This document shows, piece by piece, positions 1 through 4,601 of a stretch of 5,159 bases of DNA. A model generated the notes under the pieces. The model was not told the DNA's origin. It was given only the letters and a program-made list of their open reading frames with translations, and did no database searches. Numbering within the stretch: the first letter of the stretch is position 1; every line of letters starts with the position of its first letter. The translations under genes and the position numbers were made by a program. Location of the stretch: positions 1 to 5,159 of the forward strand of contig RGQW01000120.1 in assembly GCA_010029945.1 (NCBI GenBank). Reading direction: 5' to 3'. The DNA is from Actinomycetota bacterium. Its GTDB lineage: Bacteria; Actinomycetota; Actinomycetes; S36-B12.

Positions 1-10
1 GAGGGAGTAC
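1..10 (+). promoter_or_regulatory. ribosome binding site deciding the start of the 61-aa protein
   Basis: GGGAG at 3-7 lies 6 nt before ATG 14 and only 3 nt before GTG 11. This favours the ATG start. Confidence 0.5.
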
Positions 11-13
11 GTG

Positions 14-199
14 ATGGTCGAAGCAGCAACCACGTTCATGTTTCAGTCGATGGACCCCGGAATTCTGGGCGTCGTCGTGCTGGTGGGGATCCCGGTGGTT
101 GCGATCACGCTCTTCGGTATCGCGGCGCAGTTCCCGATGGCGCGCCGCAGCACAACTGCCGATGCACCGTATGGCGCACCGGCAGTTGAACAGCGCTGA
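14..199 (+). CDS. small single-pass membrane protein, unknown function
   Basis: A 61-residue protein that I do not recognise. Residues about 16-38 are a continuous hydrophobic stretch (GILGVVVLVGIPVVAITLFG) that should form one transmembrane helix. It is followed by the basic patch MARR and a short polar tail, so by the positive-inside rule the C-terminus probably faces the cytoplasm. A GTG at 11 is in frame, but the ribosome site GGGAG at 3-7 lies only 3 nt from it and 6 nt from the ATG at 14, so I prefer ATG. The gene begins at the left edge and is probably the last member of a rightward operon outside the window. It is convergent with the SHOCT gene. It is too short to assign a function. 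The good ribosome site and the clean TM/charge pattern make it likely to be real rather than a chance frame. Confidence 0.6.
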   Translation: MVEAATTFMFQSMDPGILGVVVLVGIPVVAITLFGIAAQFPMARRSTTADAPYGAPAVEQR

Positions 200-209
200 T
201 TTCAATTCA

Positions 210-227
210 CGCCGGTAGTAACCGGCG
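210..227. terminator. hairpin between convergent genes, possible terminator
   Basis: A perfect 7-bp stem, CGCCGGT / ACCGGCG (210-216 and 221-227), with loop AGTA, sits in the 43-nt gap between the rightward 61-aa gene and the leftward SHOCT gene. Seven A residues follow at 229-235. On the plus strand these are A rather than U, and on the minus strand the U run comes before the stem. This is therefore not a canonical intrinsic terminator in either direction. Its convergent position suggests a U-tract-independent terminator or an RNA 3'-end stabiliser. Confidence 0.45.
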
Positions 228-242
228 CAAAAAAACCAGCTC

Positions 243-476
243 CTAGATGCCGAGGGCTTTGGCCTTGGCCGCCGCGAATTCCTCGTCGCTGAGAACCCCT
301 TTGGCGTGCAGGTCAGCGAGTTCCTCGAGCTTCGCCGAGGTGTCGTCGGCTGGCGCCGCGGGAGCAGCGGCAGGCGCGGGTGCGGCCGCCGGCTGACTGG
401 GTGTGTTGCGGTTATGCGCGCGGGTGGCCGCCCCGGACACTGCGGCGGCGGTTGCGGCCTTTCGAACGATTCCCAT
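243..476 (-). CDS. SHOCT domain small protein
   Basis: A 77-residue protein with three parts: a short basic N-terminus (MGIVRKAAT...), a low-complexity Ala/Pro linker at about residues 29-43, and a C-terminal SHOCT motif at about residues 47-76. The motif reads KLEELADLHAKGVLSDEEF and ends in the usual AAKAKALG. SHOCT is a short two-helix domain, usually at protein ends and often in oligomerising or membrane-associated actinobacterial proteins; its biochemical role is not settled. A very strong ribosome site (AGGAGG, minus strand of 483-488) lies 6 nt before the ATG and fixes the start. It is the last gene of the leftward operon, 27 nt after the SLC13 permease stop. There is no clear transmembrane segment, although the Ala-rich residues 6-19 could be a weak membrane-association helix. 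The family call is firm; the function is unknown. Confidence 0.88.
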   Translation of the reverse strand: MGIVRKAATAAAVSGAATRAHNRNTPSQPAAAPAPAAAPAAPADDTSAKLEELADLHAKGVLSDEEFAAAKAKALGI

Positions 477-503
477 GATCTTCCTCCTCGTGTGGTTCTT
501 CTT

Positions 504-2168
504 TTACATCCATGCCAGCCAGAGCCAGCAGGAAATCGCGGCCGTGACGAGGGTCGCCAGCACCGCTGGCGTTCCCAGTCGCACGTAGTCCTTGAAACTG
601 TAACCCCCGGGTCCCATCACCAGCAAGAAGCTCTGGTTGGAGAAGGGGTTGATGAACGACAGGCACGCGGCCACCGCGAGCAACGCAAGCAGCGGCTCGG
701 GAGCCACCGAAAGGCTTGCGCTGACGGCCAGGATGATCGGCACCAGCATGCTGACGGCCGCTGCGGTGGTGACCACTGCCGCGAGGACCACGGCCACCAC
801 CGCCACCAGAACGACGAGGATCGCGACCGAGTCTCCGGACGTTCGGGTGACCCAGTCGGCGATCGCGTCAGTCAGCCCGCTGCTGGTAGCGATGGCCCCC
901 AGCCCCACCGCTCCTGCGAGCACGCCGAGAAGGTTCCAGTTCAATGCACGAAATGCGGCCCGCGGCGTGATGACGCGAAACAGCAGCATCGCCAAGGCCC
1001 CAGCCGATGCGACCCACTCGGTGGGGAAGATGCCCAGCATCAACACGACCACCACGACGCCGAGAATCGCGACACCCTTGGCCGTCTTGGCGACCTGGGG
1101 GGCACGGTTCCCCACATCGGCCACCATCGCGACACCGTCGACGCTTTCCACCACGGACTGTGAGTCGGCCGTGACGTAGAGCAACTCCCCGGCTTGTGCT
1201 GGTGTTTCGCTCAACGCGTCCGTGGCGTTGCGGGCGCTAATGACGTCCATGTCGTCACGGGCGTTCAACTCGCCCAGGTTTCCGGTCGCCTCTGCTCCAA
1301 GGGTGACCTCGTAGAGCCGTTGCTCCTTTTGGCCGAATCGGGGATTGCTCCACAGTTCGCCCACGCCGTCGGCGTTGGCTTGGAAGACAACCACGTCTCC
1401 GGCTTCTAGGCGTTCGTCGATCGCGATCTCTTCGGTTGCGCGCATGACCGTGACGGCCGTGAAGTCCCTGGTTGATGCGAGTCCTTGGCTAGCGAGCGTC
1501 TTGTTCACCAGAAGGGCTCGCGGCGCGATGGGCATTTCCACGCGCCACTGCAGCGCGCGCACTTCGATGGGTGGGCCTTCGGGGATCAACCGGCGCACCA
1601 CCAAGATCACCAGAACGATCCCGACGACGAAGGTCGGGATCGCGACCGGGGTGAAGGCGAAGAAGTTCAGCTCCACTCCCCCGAGGTCGGCCAGCGACGC
1701 AATCAGGAGATTGGAGCTCGTGCCGATGATCGTGATCGTGCCGCCGAGAGCCGCGGCGAACGCGATCGGCATGAGGACACGTCGGGCGGGAATGCCCCTG
1801 GTTTGCTCGAGTTCTTGAGCGGCGGGAATCGTCATGGCGATGATCGGGGTGTTGTTCATCAGCGATGACGCAAAGCCAACGGGGAACAGCAGTCGGATCA
1901 GCGACTGTTGAAGGTTGGACGCGCTTCCCAGGATCTTGCGAGTCGCCCGAGAAACGATCCCGGTGTGCACAACGCCTGCTGCGACGACGAGCATCGCGGC
2001 CACGGTGACCACACCCGTGCTGGACAGGCCGCTGAGCAACTCACTGCTCGGAGCAACGCCCAGCAAGCCCGCCAGGGTGAGCGTCGCCGCGAAGGCGAGA
2101 ACCGGCGGCACACGCCCGGAGGCCAGGGCAATCAGGCAGCCGAGGATCAGCAGGCTGGCGACAAGCAC
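504..2168 (-). CDS. SLC13-family (DASS/ArsB-like) permease with two RCK_C domains
   Basis: A 554-residue integral membrane transporter. It has an N-terminal hydrophobic half (about 1-196), a soluble central part (about 201-348) and a C-terminal hydrophobic half (about 363-554). The two halves carry the paired substrate/ion-site motifs of the ion transporter superfamily: NNTP at 105-108 with GGTITIIGTSSN at 142-153, and SFINPFSNQ at 504-512 with GPGGYSFKDY at 519-528. The centre reads as two TrkA_C/RCK_C domains, at about 207-272 (LVNKTLASQGL...LEAGDVVVF) and about 285-348 (YEVTLGAEA...QAGELLYVT). These are typical of the bacterial 'SLC13 family permease' subgroup with regulatory RCK_C inserts. 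The substrate cannot be read from sequence; dicarboxylate, sulfate or another anion are possible. The start is GTG, the only start codon between it and an upstream in-frame stop at 2181-2183. It has only a weak ribosome site and lies 29 nt after the DUF6325 stop, which suggests dependence on upstream translation. Confidence 0.9.
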   Translation of the reverse strand: MLVASLLILGCLIALASGRVPPVLAFAATLTLAGLLGVAPSSELLSGLSSTGVVTVAAMLVVAAGVVHTGIVSRATRKILGSASNLQQSLIRLLFPVGFASSLMNNTPIIAMTIPAAQELEQTRGIPARRVLMPIAFAAALGGTITIIGTSSNLLIASLADLGGVELNFFAFTPVAIPTFVVGIVLVILVVRRLIPEGPPIEVRALQWRVEMPIAPRALLVNKTLASQGLASTRDFTAVTVMRATEEIAIDERLEAGDVVVFQANADGVGELWSNPRFGQKEQRLYEVTLGAEATGNLGELNARDDMDVISARNATDALSETPAQAGELLYVTADSQSVVESVDGVAMVADVGNRAPQVAKTAKGVAILGVVVVVLMLGIFPTEWVASAGALAMLLFRVITPRAAFRALNWNLLGVLAGAVGLGAIATSSGLTDAIADWVTRTSGDSVAILVVLVAVVAVVLAAVVTTAAAVSMLVPIILAVSASLSVAPEPLLALLAVAACLSFINPFSNQSFLLVMGPGGYSFKDYVRLGTPAVLATLVTAAISCWLWLAWM

Positions 2169-2183
2169 AGGTAAAGGGCCCTA

Positions 2184-2197
2184 CGGTCGACGGTCGA
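2184..2197. repeat. 7-bp tandem duplication in the DUF6325-permease gap
   Basis: CGGTCGA is repeated twice head to tail (2184-2190, 2191-2197) immediately after the DUF6325 stop codon. It fills half of the 29-nt intercistronic gap and contains the palindrome GTCGAC. It may reflect slippage or form a small hairpin before the weakly primed GTG start. Its functional meaning is uncertain. Confidence 0.35.
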
Positions 2198-2593
2198 TTA
2201 GTCGAGGGCTTCGGACGCCGGAATGCGCGCGTTGAACAGCAACACTCCACCGGCTCCGGCGAGCGCCGACACGAGGTTCTTCGCCCACAGGTGTTCGAAG
2301 ACGAGCACCGCAGCGGAGTTGCCGGGCTCGAGCATGTCCGCGACATCTTGGAAATCGTCGTTGTCGACGTAATCGCCGTCAGGAACCACGGTCAGTTCTG
2401 CCCATCCGCCTTCTTCCATGTCGGCGGCCTCGAGGGTGACGACATCGCCGTCGACGGTCTTGCCGACGAACTCCAAGTCCAGAATCGCTATTTGACCGCT
2501 ATCGACCAGATTCGCGAGTTCGGGGAGGATCTCGCCGCTGAACTGATTCCCGGGAAAGCCCAGAACTAATACCTCGATGGGGCCGGTTGACAT
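2198..2593 (-). CDS. DUF6325 family protein
   Basis: A 131-residue soluble protein. Its N-terminus, GPIEVLVLGFPGNQFSGEI (residues 4-22), is the hallmark I know from actinobacterial DUF6325 proteins. It is followed by ELANLVDSGQIAILDLEFV, an acidic middle, and a C-terminal signature NSAAVLVFEHLWAKNL (92-107) with FNARIP (120-125). The apparent strand-helix-strand order resembles DUF1269-type proteins; that is inference, and no biochemical function is established. An open frame runs upstream to about 3034, but that part is the antisense-phase shadow of the lipoprotein gene. The true start is ATG 2593, with AGAGGAG (2599-2605, minus strand) 5 nt upstream. The gene is second in the leftward operon, 28 nt after the lipoprotein stop and 29 nt before the permease. 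From memory, DUF6325 and SHOCT genes are often close neighbours in actinobacteria, as here. Confidence 0.88.
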   Translation of the reverse strand: MSTGPIEVLVLGFPGNQFSGEILPELANLVDSGQIAILDLEFVGKTVDGDVVTLEAADMEEGGWAELTVVPDGDYVDNDDFQDVADMLEPGNSAAVLVFEHLWAKNLVSALAGAGGVLLFNARIPASEALD

Positions 2594-2621
2594 GTGTGCT
2601 CCTCTGTTTTCGGTGATGTGA

Positions 2622-3221
2622 CTACTGACATTCGCTTGCTTGACCGAACGCATCGTCCAGGTCGTCTTTGCGCTGACCGAGGAGATCACCGAGGCCGGCG
2701 AGTAACTCCCGGGTGAGTGCCAACGTGGTTCCTCCTGTGATCGCAGCTTGGGCTGCTTCGAGCCCCTTGTCGACGTTGGAATCAGCCGCCATCGCTGCCT
2801 CGATATGCACCACGGTTTCGTCCTTGGCGGCGATGATCGCGGTGATGTCCGTACCGAAGTTGACAACGTTCGAGGCACTGTCCTTGTAATCGATAGGGGC
2901 TTGGCCAACGGTGAAGGCGAGTTCCTCGACGGCGCCGTTGACGTCGGCCATCTGGGCTTGCAATTGGGTGATGTACTGGTCGAAGACTTGATCATCGGCG
3001 GTTGGCTCGTAGGAGAGGTCGTCTCCGACGGCATCGACGGTGGCCATCAGGTCATCGAACGCCGTGCATACGCTTCCGGCCCAGATAACTTCTTCCGGGA
3101 TGGTGGGCTCCGGCTCGGGTTCGGCCACTTCTTCTTCGCTGCTGCACGCGGCCAGGCTCAGGCTGAGGGCGACAGCAGCGACCAGGGCACCCACGGGCGC
3201 CAAGCGGCGTAGAACCTCCAC
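2622..3221 (-). CDS. secreted lipoprotein of unknown function
   Basis: A 199-residue predicted lipoprotein. Residues 4-6 are basic (LRR), residues 8-25 are hydrophobic, and the lipobox LAAC places the lipidated Cys at 26. An acidic, Pro-rich spacer follows (about 28-44). The mature domain starts with IWAGSVC (W47, C52), looks mostly helical, and ends in SECQ with C198. The W..xVC start and terminal CQ resemble a group of actinobacterial hypothetical secreted proteins. C52 and C198 could form a disulfide (inference). An in-frame TTG/GTG-type start as far up as 3275 would put 18 unlikely residues before the signal peptide. GTG 3221 has AGGAG (3229-3233, minus strand) 7 nt upstream and gives a normal signal peptide, so I chose it. 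It is the first gene of the leftward operon and would act at the outer face of the membrane. The lipoprotein call is strong; the role is unknown. Confidence 0.85.
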   Translation of the reverse strand: MEVLRRLAPVGALVAAVALSLSLAACSSEEEVAEPEPEPTIPEEVIWAGSVCTAFDDLMATVDAVGDDLSYEPTADDQVFDQYITQLQAQMADVNGAVEELAFTVGQAPIDYKDSASNVVNFGTDITAIIAAKDETVVHIEAAMAADSNVDKGLEAAQAAITGGTTLALTRELLAGLGDLLGQRKDDLDDAFGQASECQ

Positions 3222-3366
3222 GAAGCGACTCCTTGTGACAGATGGGCGTGGGGTGGGACCCCCACAACTAAGCACATCACCCTTAGGGCGCGCACGGGAA
3301 GAAACAAATGGGCCCTGTTTGTCTCATGTCCTTGGGTTTGACCGAACTAGCCCGCACAATAAACAC
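3222..3366. promoter_or_regulatory. divergent intergenic promoter region of the two lipoprotein genes
   Basis: This 145-nt region must hold the promoters of both the leftward four-gene operon and the rightward inhibitor-like lipoprotein. It contains an interrupted palindrome ACAAA-N9-TTTGT (3304-3322), a short palindrome CCCTTAGGG (3280-3288), and a 5-bp stem GTGGG-ACC-CCCAC (3253-3265) in the expected leader of the leftward operon. I could not find a convincing -35/-10 pair for the leftward direction. Confidence 0.5.
3332..3360 (+). promoter_or_regulatory. candidate leaderless promoter of the inhibitor-like lipoprotein
   Basis: TTGGGT (3332-3337), a 17-nt spacer and CACAAT (3355-3360, four of six matches to TATAAT) lie so that transcription would begin about at the A of ATG 3367. 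No ribosome site precedes that ATG. Together these suggest a leaderless mRNA, which is common in actinobacteria. The alternative -35 TTGACC at 3338 is too close to the -10. Prediction only. Confidence 0.4.
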
Positions 3367-3687
3367 ATGTCAAAAAGCCATTGGGGCCGTCGAACGGTCG
3401 CCGCCGTCGCAGCGGGATTCTTGATTTTCGGCGTCGCCGCGTGTTCAAGCGACGGAGATTCGACCACTGCCGAGGTGTCCGAAATGTCCAAAGACGAGCT
3501 CTTGGAGTTCCTCGTGTCCGAGGGCACGACCCAGGAAGAGGCGGTGCGCATCATCGAGGACTTGGGGTACGAGTGGCGGGTGGCCTCCATCGACGGGGTC
3601 CCGCAGCCGACCACGAGGGACTACCGAGAAGACCGCGTCACGATGGATATCGACGACGGCGTCGTCGTCGGCGCGCGCTGGGAATAG
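3367..3687 (+). CDS. lipoprotein with potato inhibitor I / eglin-like protease inhibitor domain
   Basis: A 106-residue lipoprotein. Residues 8-25 (RR then a hydrophobic core) and the lipobox VAAC put the lipid-modified Cys at 26. A polar linker follows, then a compact domain at about 45-106. This domain parallels eglin c/potato inhibitor I: a helix (TTQEEAVRIIEDLGY), a strand (EWRVASIDG), then the loop PTTRDYREDRV at 81-91. That loop aligns without gaps to the eglin c loop PVTLDLRYNRV, conserving Pro, Thr, Asp, Arg and Arg-Val, and placing Arg84 at P1 and Asp85 at P1'. The inhibitor families I13 and I78 share this fold, and bacterial members are often annotated as I78. P1 Arg would predict trypsin-like targets (inference). 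The start is ATG 3367; the frame is open upstream to 3040, but that part overlaps the divergent lipoprotein gene and precedes no signal peptide. There are no cysteines besides the lipid Cys. Confidence 0.72.
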   Translation: MSKSHWGRRTVAAVAAGFLIFGVAACSSDGDSTTAEVSEMSKDELLEFLVSEGTTQEEAVRIIEDLGYEWRVASIDGVPQPTTRDYREDRVTMDIDDGVVVGARWE

Positions 3688-3785
3688 CCGGCCCACGCTG
3701 CCCGCTCCATCGACCCGCGAGCGCTGTCGACTCACCAGCACTATCTACCTGCCAGCGCTATCCACGCTTCCCCTTTATCCCCCAC

Positions 3786-3805
3786 GTCTCACCGTCAGGT
3801 GAGAC
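3786..3805. terminator. hairpin at convergent gene ends, possible bidirectional terminator
   Basis: A perfect 8-bp stem, GTCTCACC / GGTGAGAC (3786-3793 and 3798-3805), closes a GTCA loop. It spans the last codons and stop (3795-3797) of the leftward GAP gene and lies 98 nt after the inhibitor gene stop. No U run follows on either strand. The rest of the 3688-3785 spacer shows only a weak inverted repeat, AGCGCTG/CAGCGCT (3720-3726, 3753-3759). Confidence 0.5.
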
Positions 3806-4457
3806 CGGCGAGACCACCCAGGAGCAGTTTCACGCCGAAGATCACCAGCACCACGATGGTGATGGCATCACTGTTGGACTTCATCCACTCGCCGAGGTTG
3901 GCGAGTAGTTCATCGGCTTTGGAGCGCATCAAAACGTAGATGCCCATGGGCACGAGCACGGTCACACTCGCGACAACGACGTAGGCGATACCGGTGATCC
4001 ACAGTTCACTCGATGAAAGGTCAGCCGCTCCCAAGGTCGCGGCGGCTCCCAGAGTCAGCATCAGGTTCTTCGGGTTGATGCCGCCGAGGAGGAACCCCAA
4101 GACCGCGGCCTTGCCGGGTGCACTGTCCTGGAGACCGGACATCCACTTCGGCGGCGTGGGCTCCTGGCCGCTGGGCACACGTTGACGCCACTTGCGGACC
4201 GCAGCGATGAGTAGCAGAGCACCGAGAAGGGTCCTCAACCATTGCGTCCACCGTGCCGGATCATCCGAAACGGCCAGGCCGAACGCGACCCCCACAGCGC
4301 ACACGACACCGACACCGAGGACCCACCCCAGGGTGAAGGAGAGCCCTGACGGCAGCGCCCTACTGCCCTGCAAGATGAGAACAAGAGCAATGACGGCGAC
4401 CGCACTCGCGGCGACACCGATGGCGAACGGCAGAGTTTCGCTCAACGTGGATAACAA
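3795..4457 (-). CDS. GAP/Sap-family (LysE-like) membrane protein
   Basis: A 220-residue polytopic membrane protein with about six hydrophobic segments: about 9-30, 40-62, 75-87, 115-140, 150-172 and 198-219. A cytoplasm-like basic/Pro loop lies near residues 88-115. The motif GFLLGGINPKNLMLTLGAA (121-139) is the signature I associate with the GAP/SfLAP family, LysE-superfamily proteins. Mycobacterial members (Gap for glycopeptidolipid, Sap for sulfolipid-1) help export cell-surface lipids, so export is the likely class of role; the cargo here is unknown. I chose TTG 4457 because AGGAAGAGG lies just upstream (GAGG 5 nt before it) and because family members begin close to the first membrane helix. 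In-frame ATGs at 4514 and 4511 would add 18-19 hydrophilic residues but lack a ribosome site. The gene is divergent from the TetR-type regulator and is probably its target. Confidence 0.83.
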   Translation of the reverse strand: MLSTLSETLPFAIGVAASAVAVIALVLILQGSRALPSGLSFTLGWVLGVGVVCAVGVAFGLAVSDDPARWTQWLRTLLGALLLIAAVRKWRQRVPSGQEPTPPKWMSGLQDSAPGKAAVLGFLLGGINPKNLMLTLGAAATLGAADLSSSELWITGIAYVVVASVTVLVPMGIYVLMRSKADELLANLGEWMKSNSDAITIVVLVIFGVKLLLGGLAGLT

Positions 4458-4471
4458 CGGTCCCTCTTCCT
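4458..4471 (-). promoter_or_regulatory. ribosome binding site deciding a TTG start for the GAP gene
   Basis: On the minus strand AGGAAGAGGGACCG runs directly into TTG 4457, with GAGG (4463-4466) 5 nt from the start. The upstream ATG pair at 4514/4511 is preceded by GTGTGTGA, which has no ribosome-site character. Confidence 0.55.
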
Positions 4472-4517
4472 GAGCCGGCGAGACTCTTTCTTGGCGCTTG
4501 TCTCCCCACATCATTCA

Positions 4518-4534
4518 CACACGAGGGCCGTGTG
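4518..4534. promoter_or_regulatory. palindrome CACACG-N5-CGTGTG, candidate TetR operator
   Basis: A perfect 6+6 inverted repeat with a 5-nt centre (AGGGC) in the divergent region between the GAP gene and the TetR-type regulator gene. It lies just upstream of the -35 of the regulator promoter and in the expected promoter/leader of the GAP gene. TetR-family repressors usually bind such palindromes in the gap between themselves and their target, so this is the best operator candidate in the window. Binding is inferred, not shown. Confidence 0.5.
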
Positions 4535-4543
4535 GCCGGCACA

Positions 4544-4572
4544 TTGATCGAGATGGGACAAATTGGTAGCCT
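4544..4572 (+). promoter_or_regulatory. candidate promoter of the TetR-type regulator
   Basis: TTGATC (4544-4549), a 17-nt spacer and TAGCCT (4567-4572, fits TAnnnT) form a plausible housekeeping-sigma promoter. Initiation would fall near 4579, leaving a leader of about 23 nt before GTG 4602. It would also rule out the in-frame TTG at 4563 as a start. Confidence 0.45.
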
Positions 4573-4601
4573 CTGTTCCACCAAACCTTGGGGAATCCAC
4601 C

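Noticed and set aside
306..1163. Long plus-strand open frame (285 codons) and a further one at 637-1179, antisense to the SHOCT and permease genes
   Set aside because: The compositions are shadow-like (His/Arg/Asp-rich in one, Thr/Ala-rich in the other), with no ribosome site or recognisable domain. The minus strand has firm family matches. High GC explains the long antisense frames.
1345..1868. Plus-strand open frames opposite the N-terminal half of the permease
   Set aside because: Arg/Thr- or Asp/Arg-rich translations without motifs; the real gene is on the minus strand.
2594..3034. N-terminal extension of the DUF6325 frame
   Set aside because: It overlaps the lipoprotein gene in another phase and is Ser/Thr/Pro/Arg-rich. 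The DUF6325 homology and ribosome site begin at ATG 2593.
3040..3366. Upstream extension of the inhibitor-like lipoprotein frame
   Set aside because: It is antisense to the divergent lipoprotein gene and would bury the signal peptide inside the protein.
3651..3667. Inverted repeat CGACGAC-GGC-GTCGTCG
   Set aside because: It falls inside the inhibitor-like coding region and is explained by the codons for Asp-Asp-Gly-Val-Val.
3720..3759. AGCGCTG/CAGCGCT inverted repeat with a 26-nt loop as terminator
   Set aside because: The loop is long, there is no U-tract, and the half-site AGCGCT is itself a palindrome; the hairpin at 3786-3805 is stronger.
4452..4454. TTA leucine codon at position 2 of the GAP gene (also one near the start of DUF6325), considered as bldA-type control
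   Set aside because: The GC content is moderate for an actinobacterium and there is more than one TTA, so rarity is not established.
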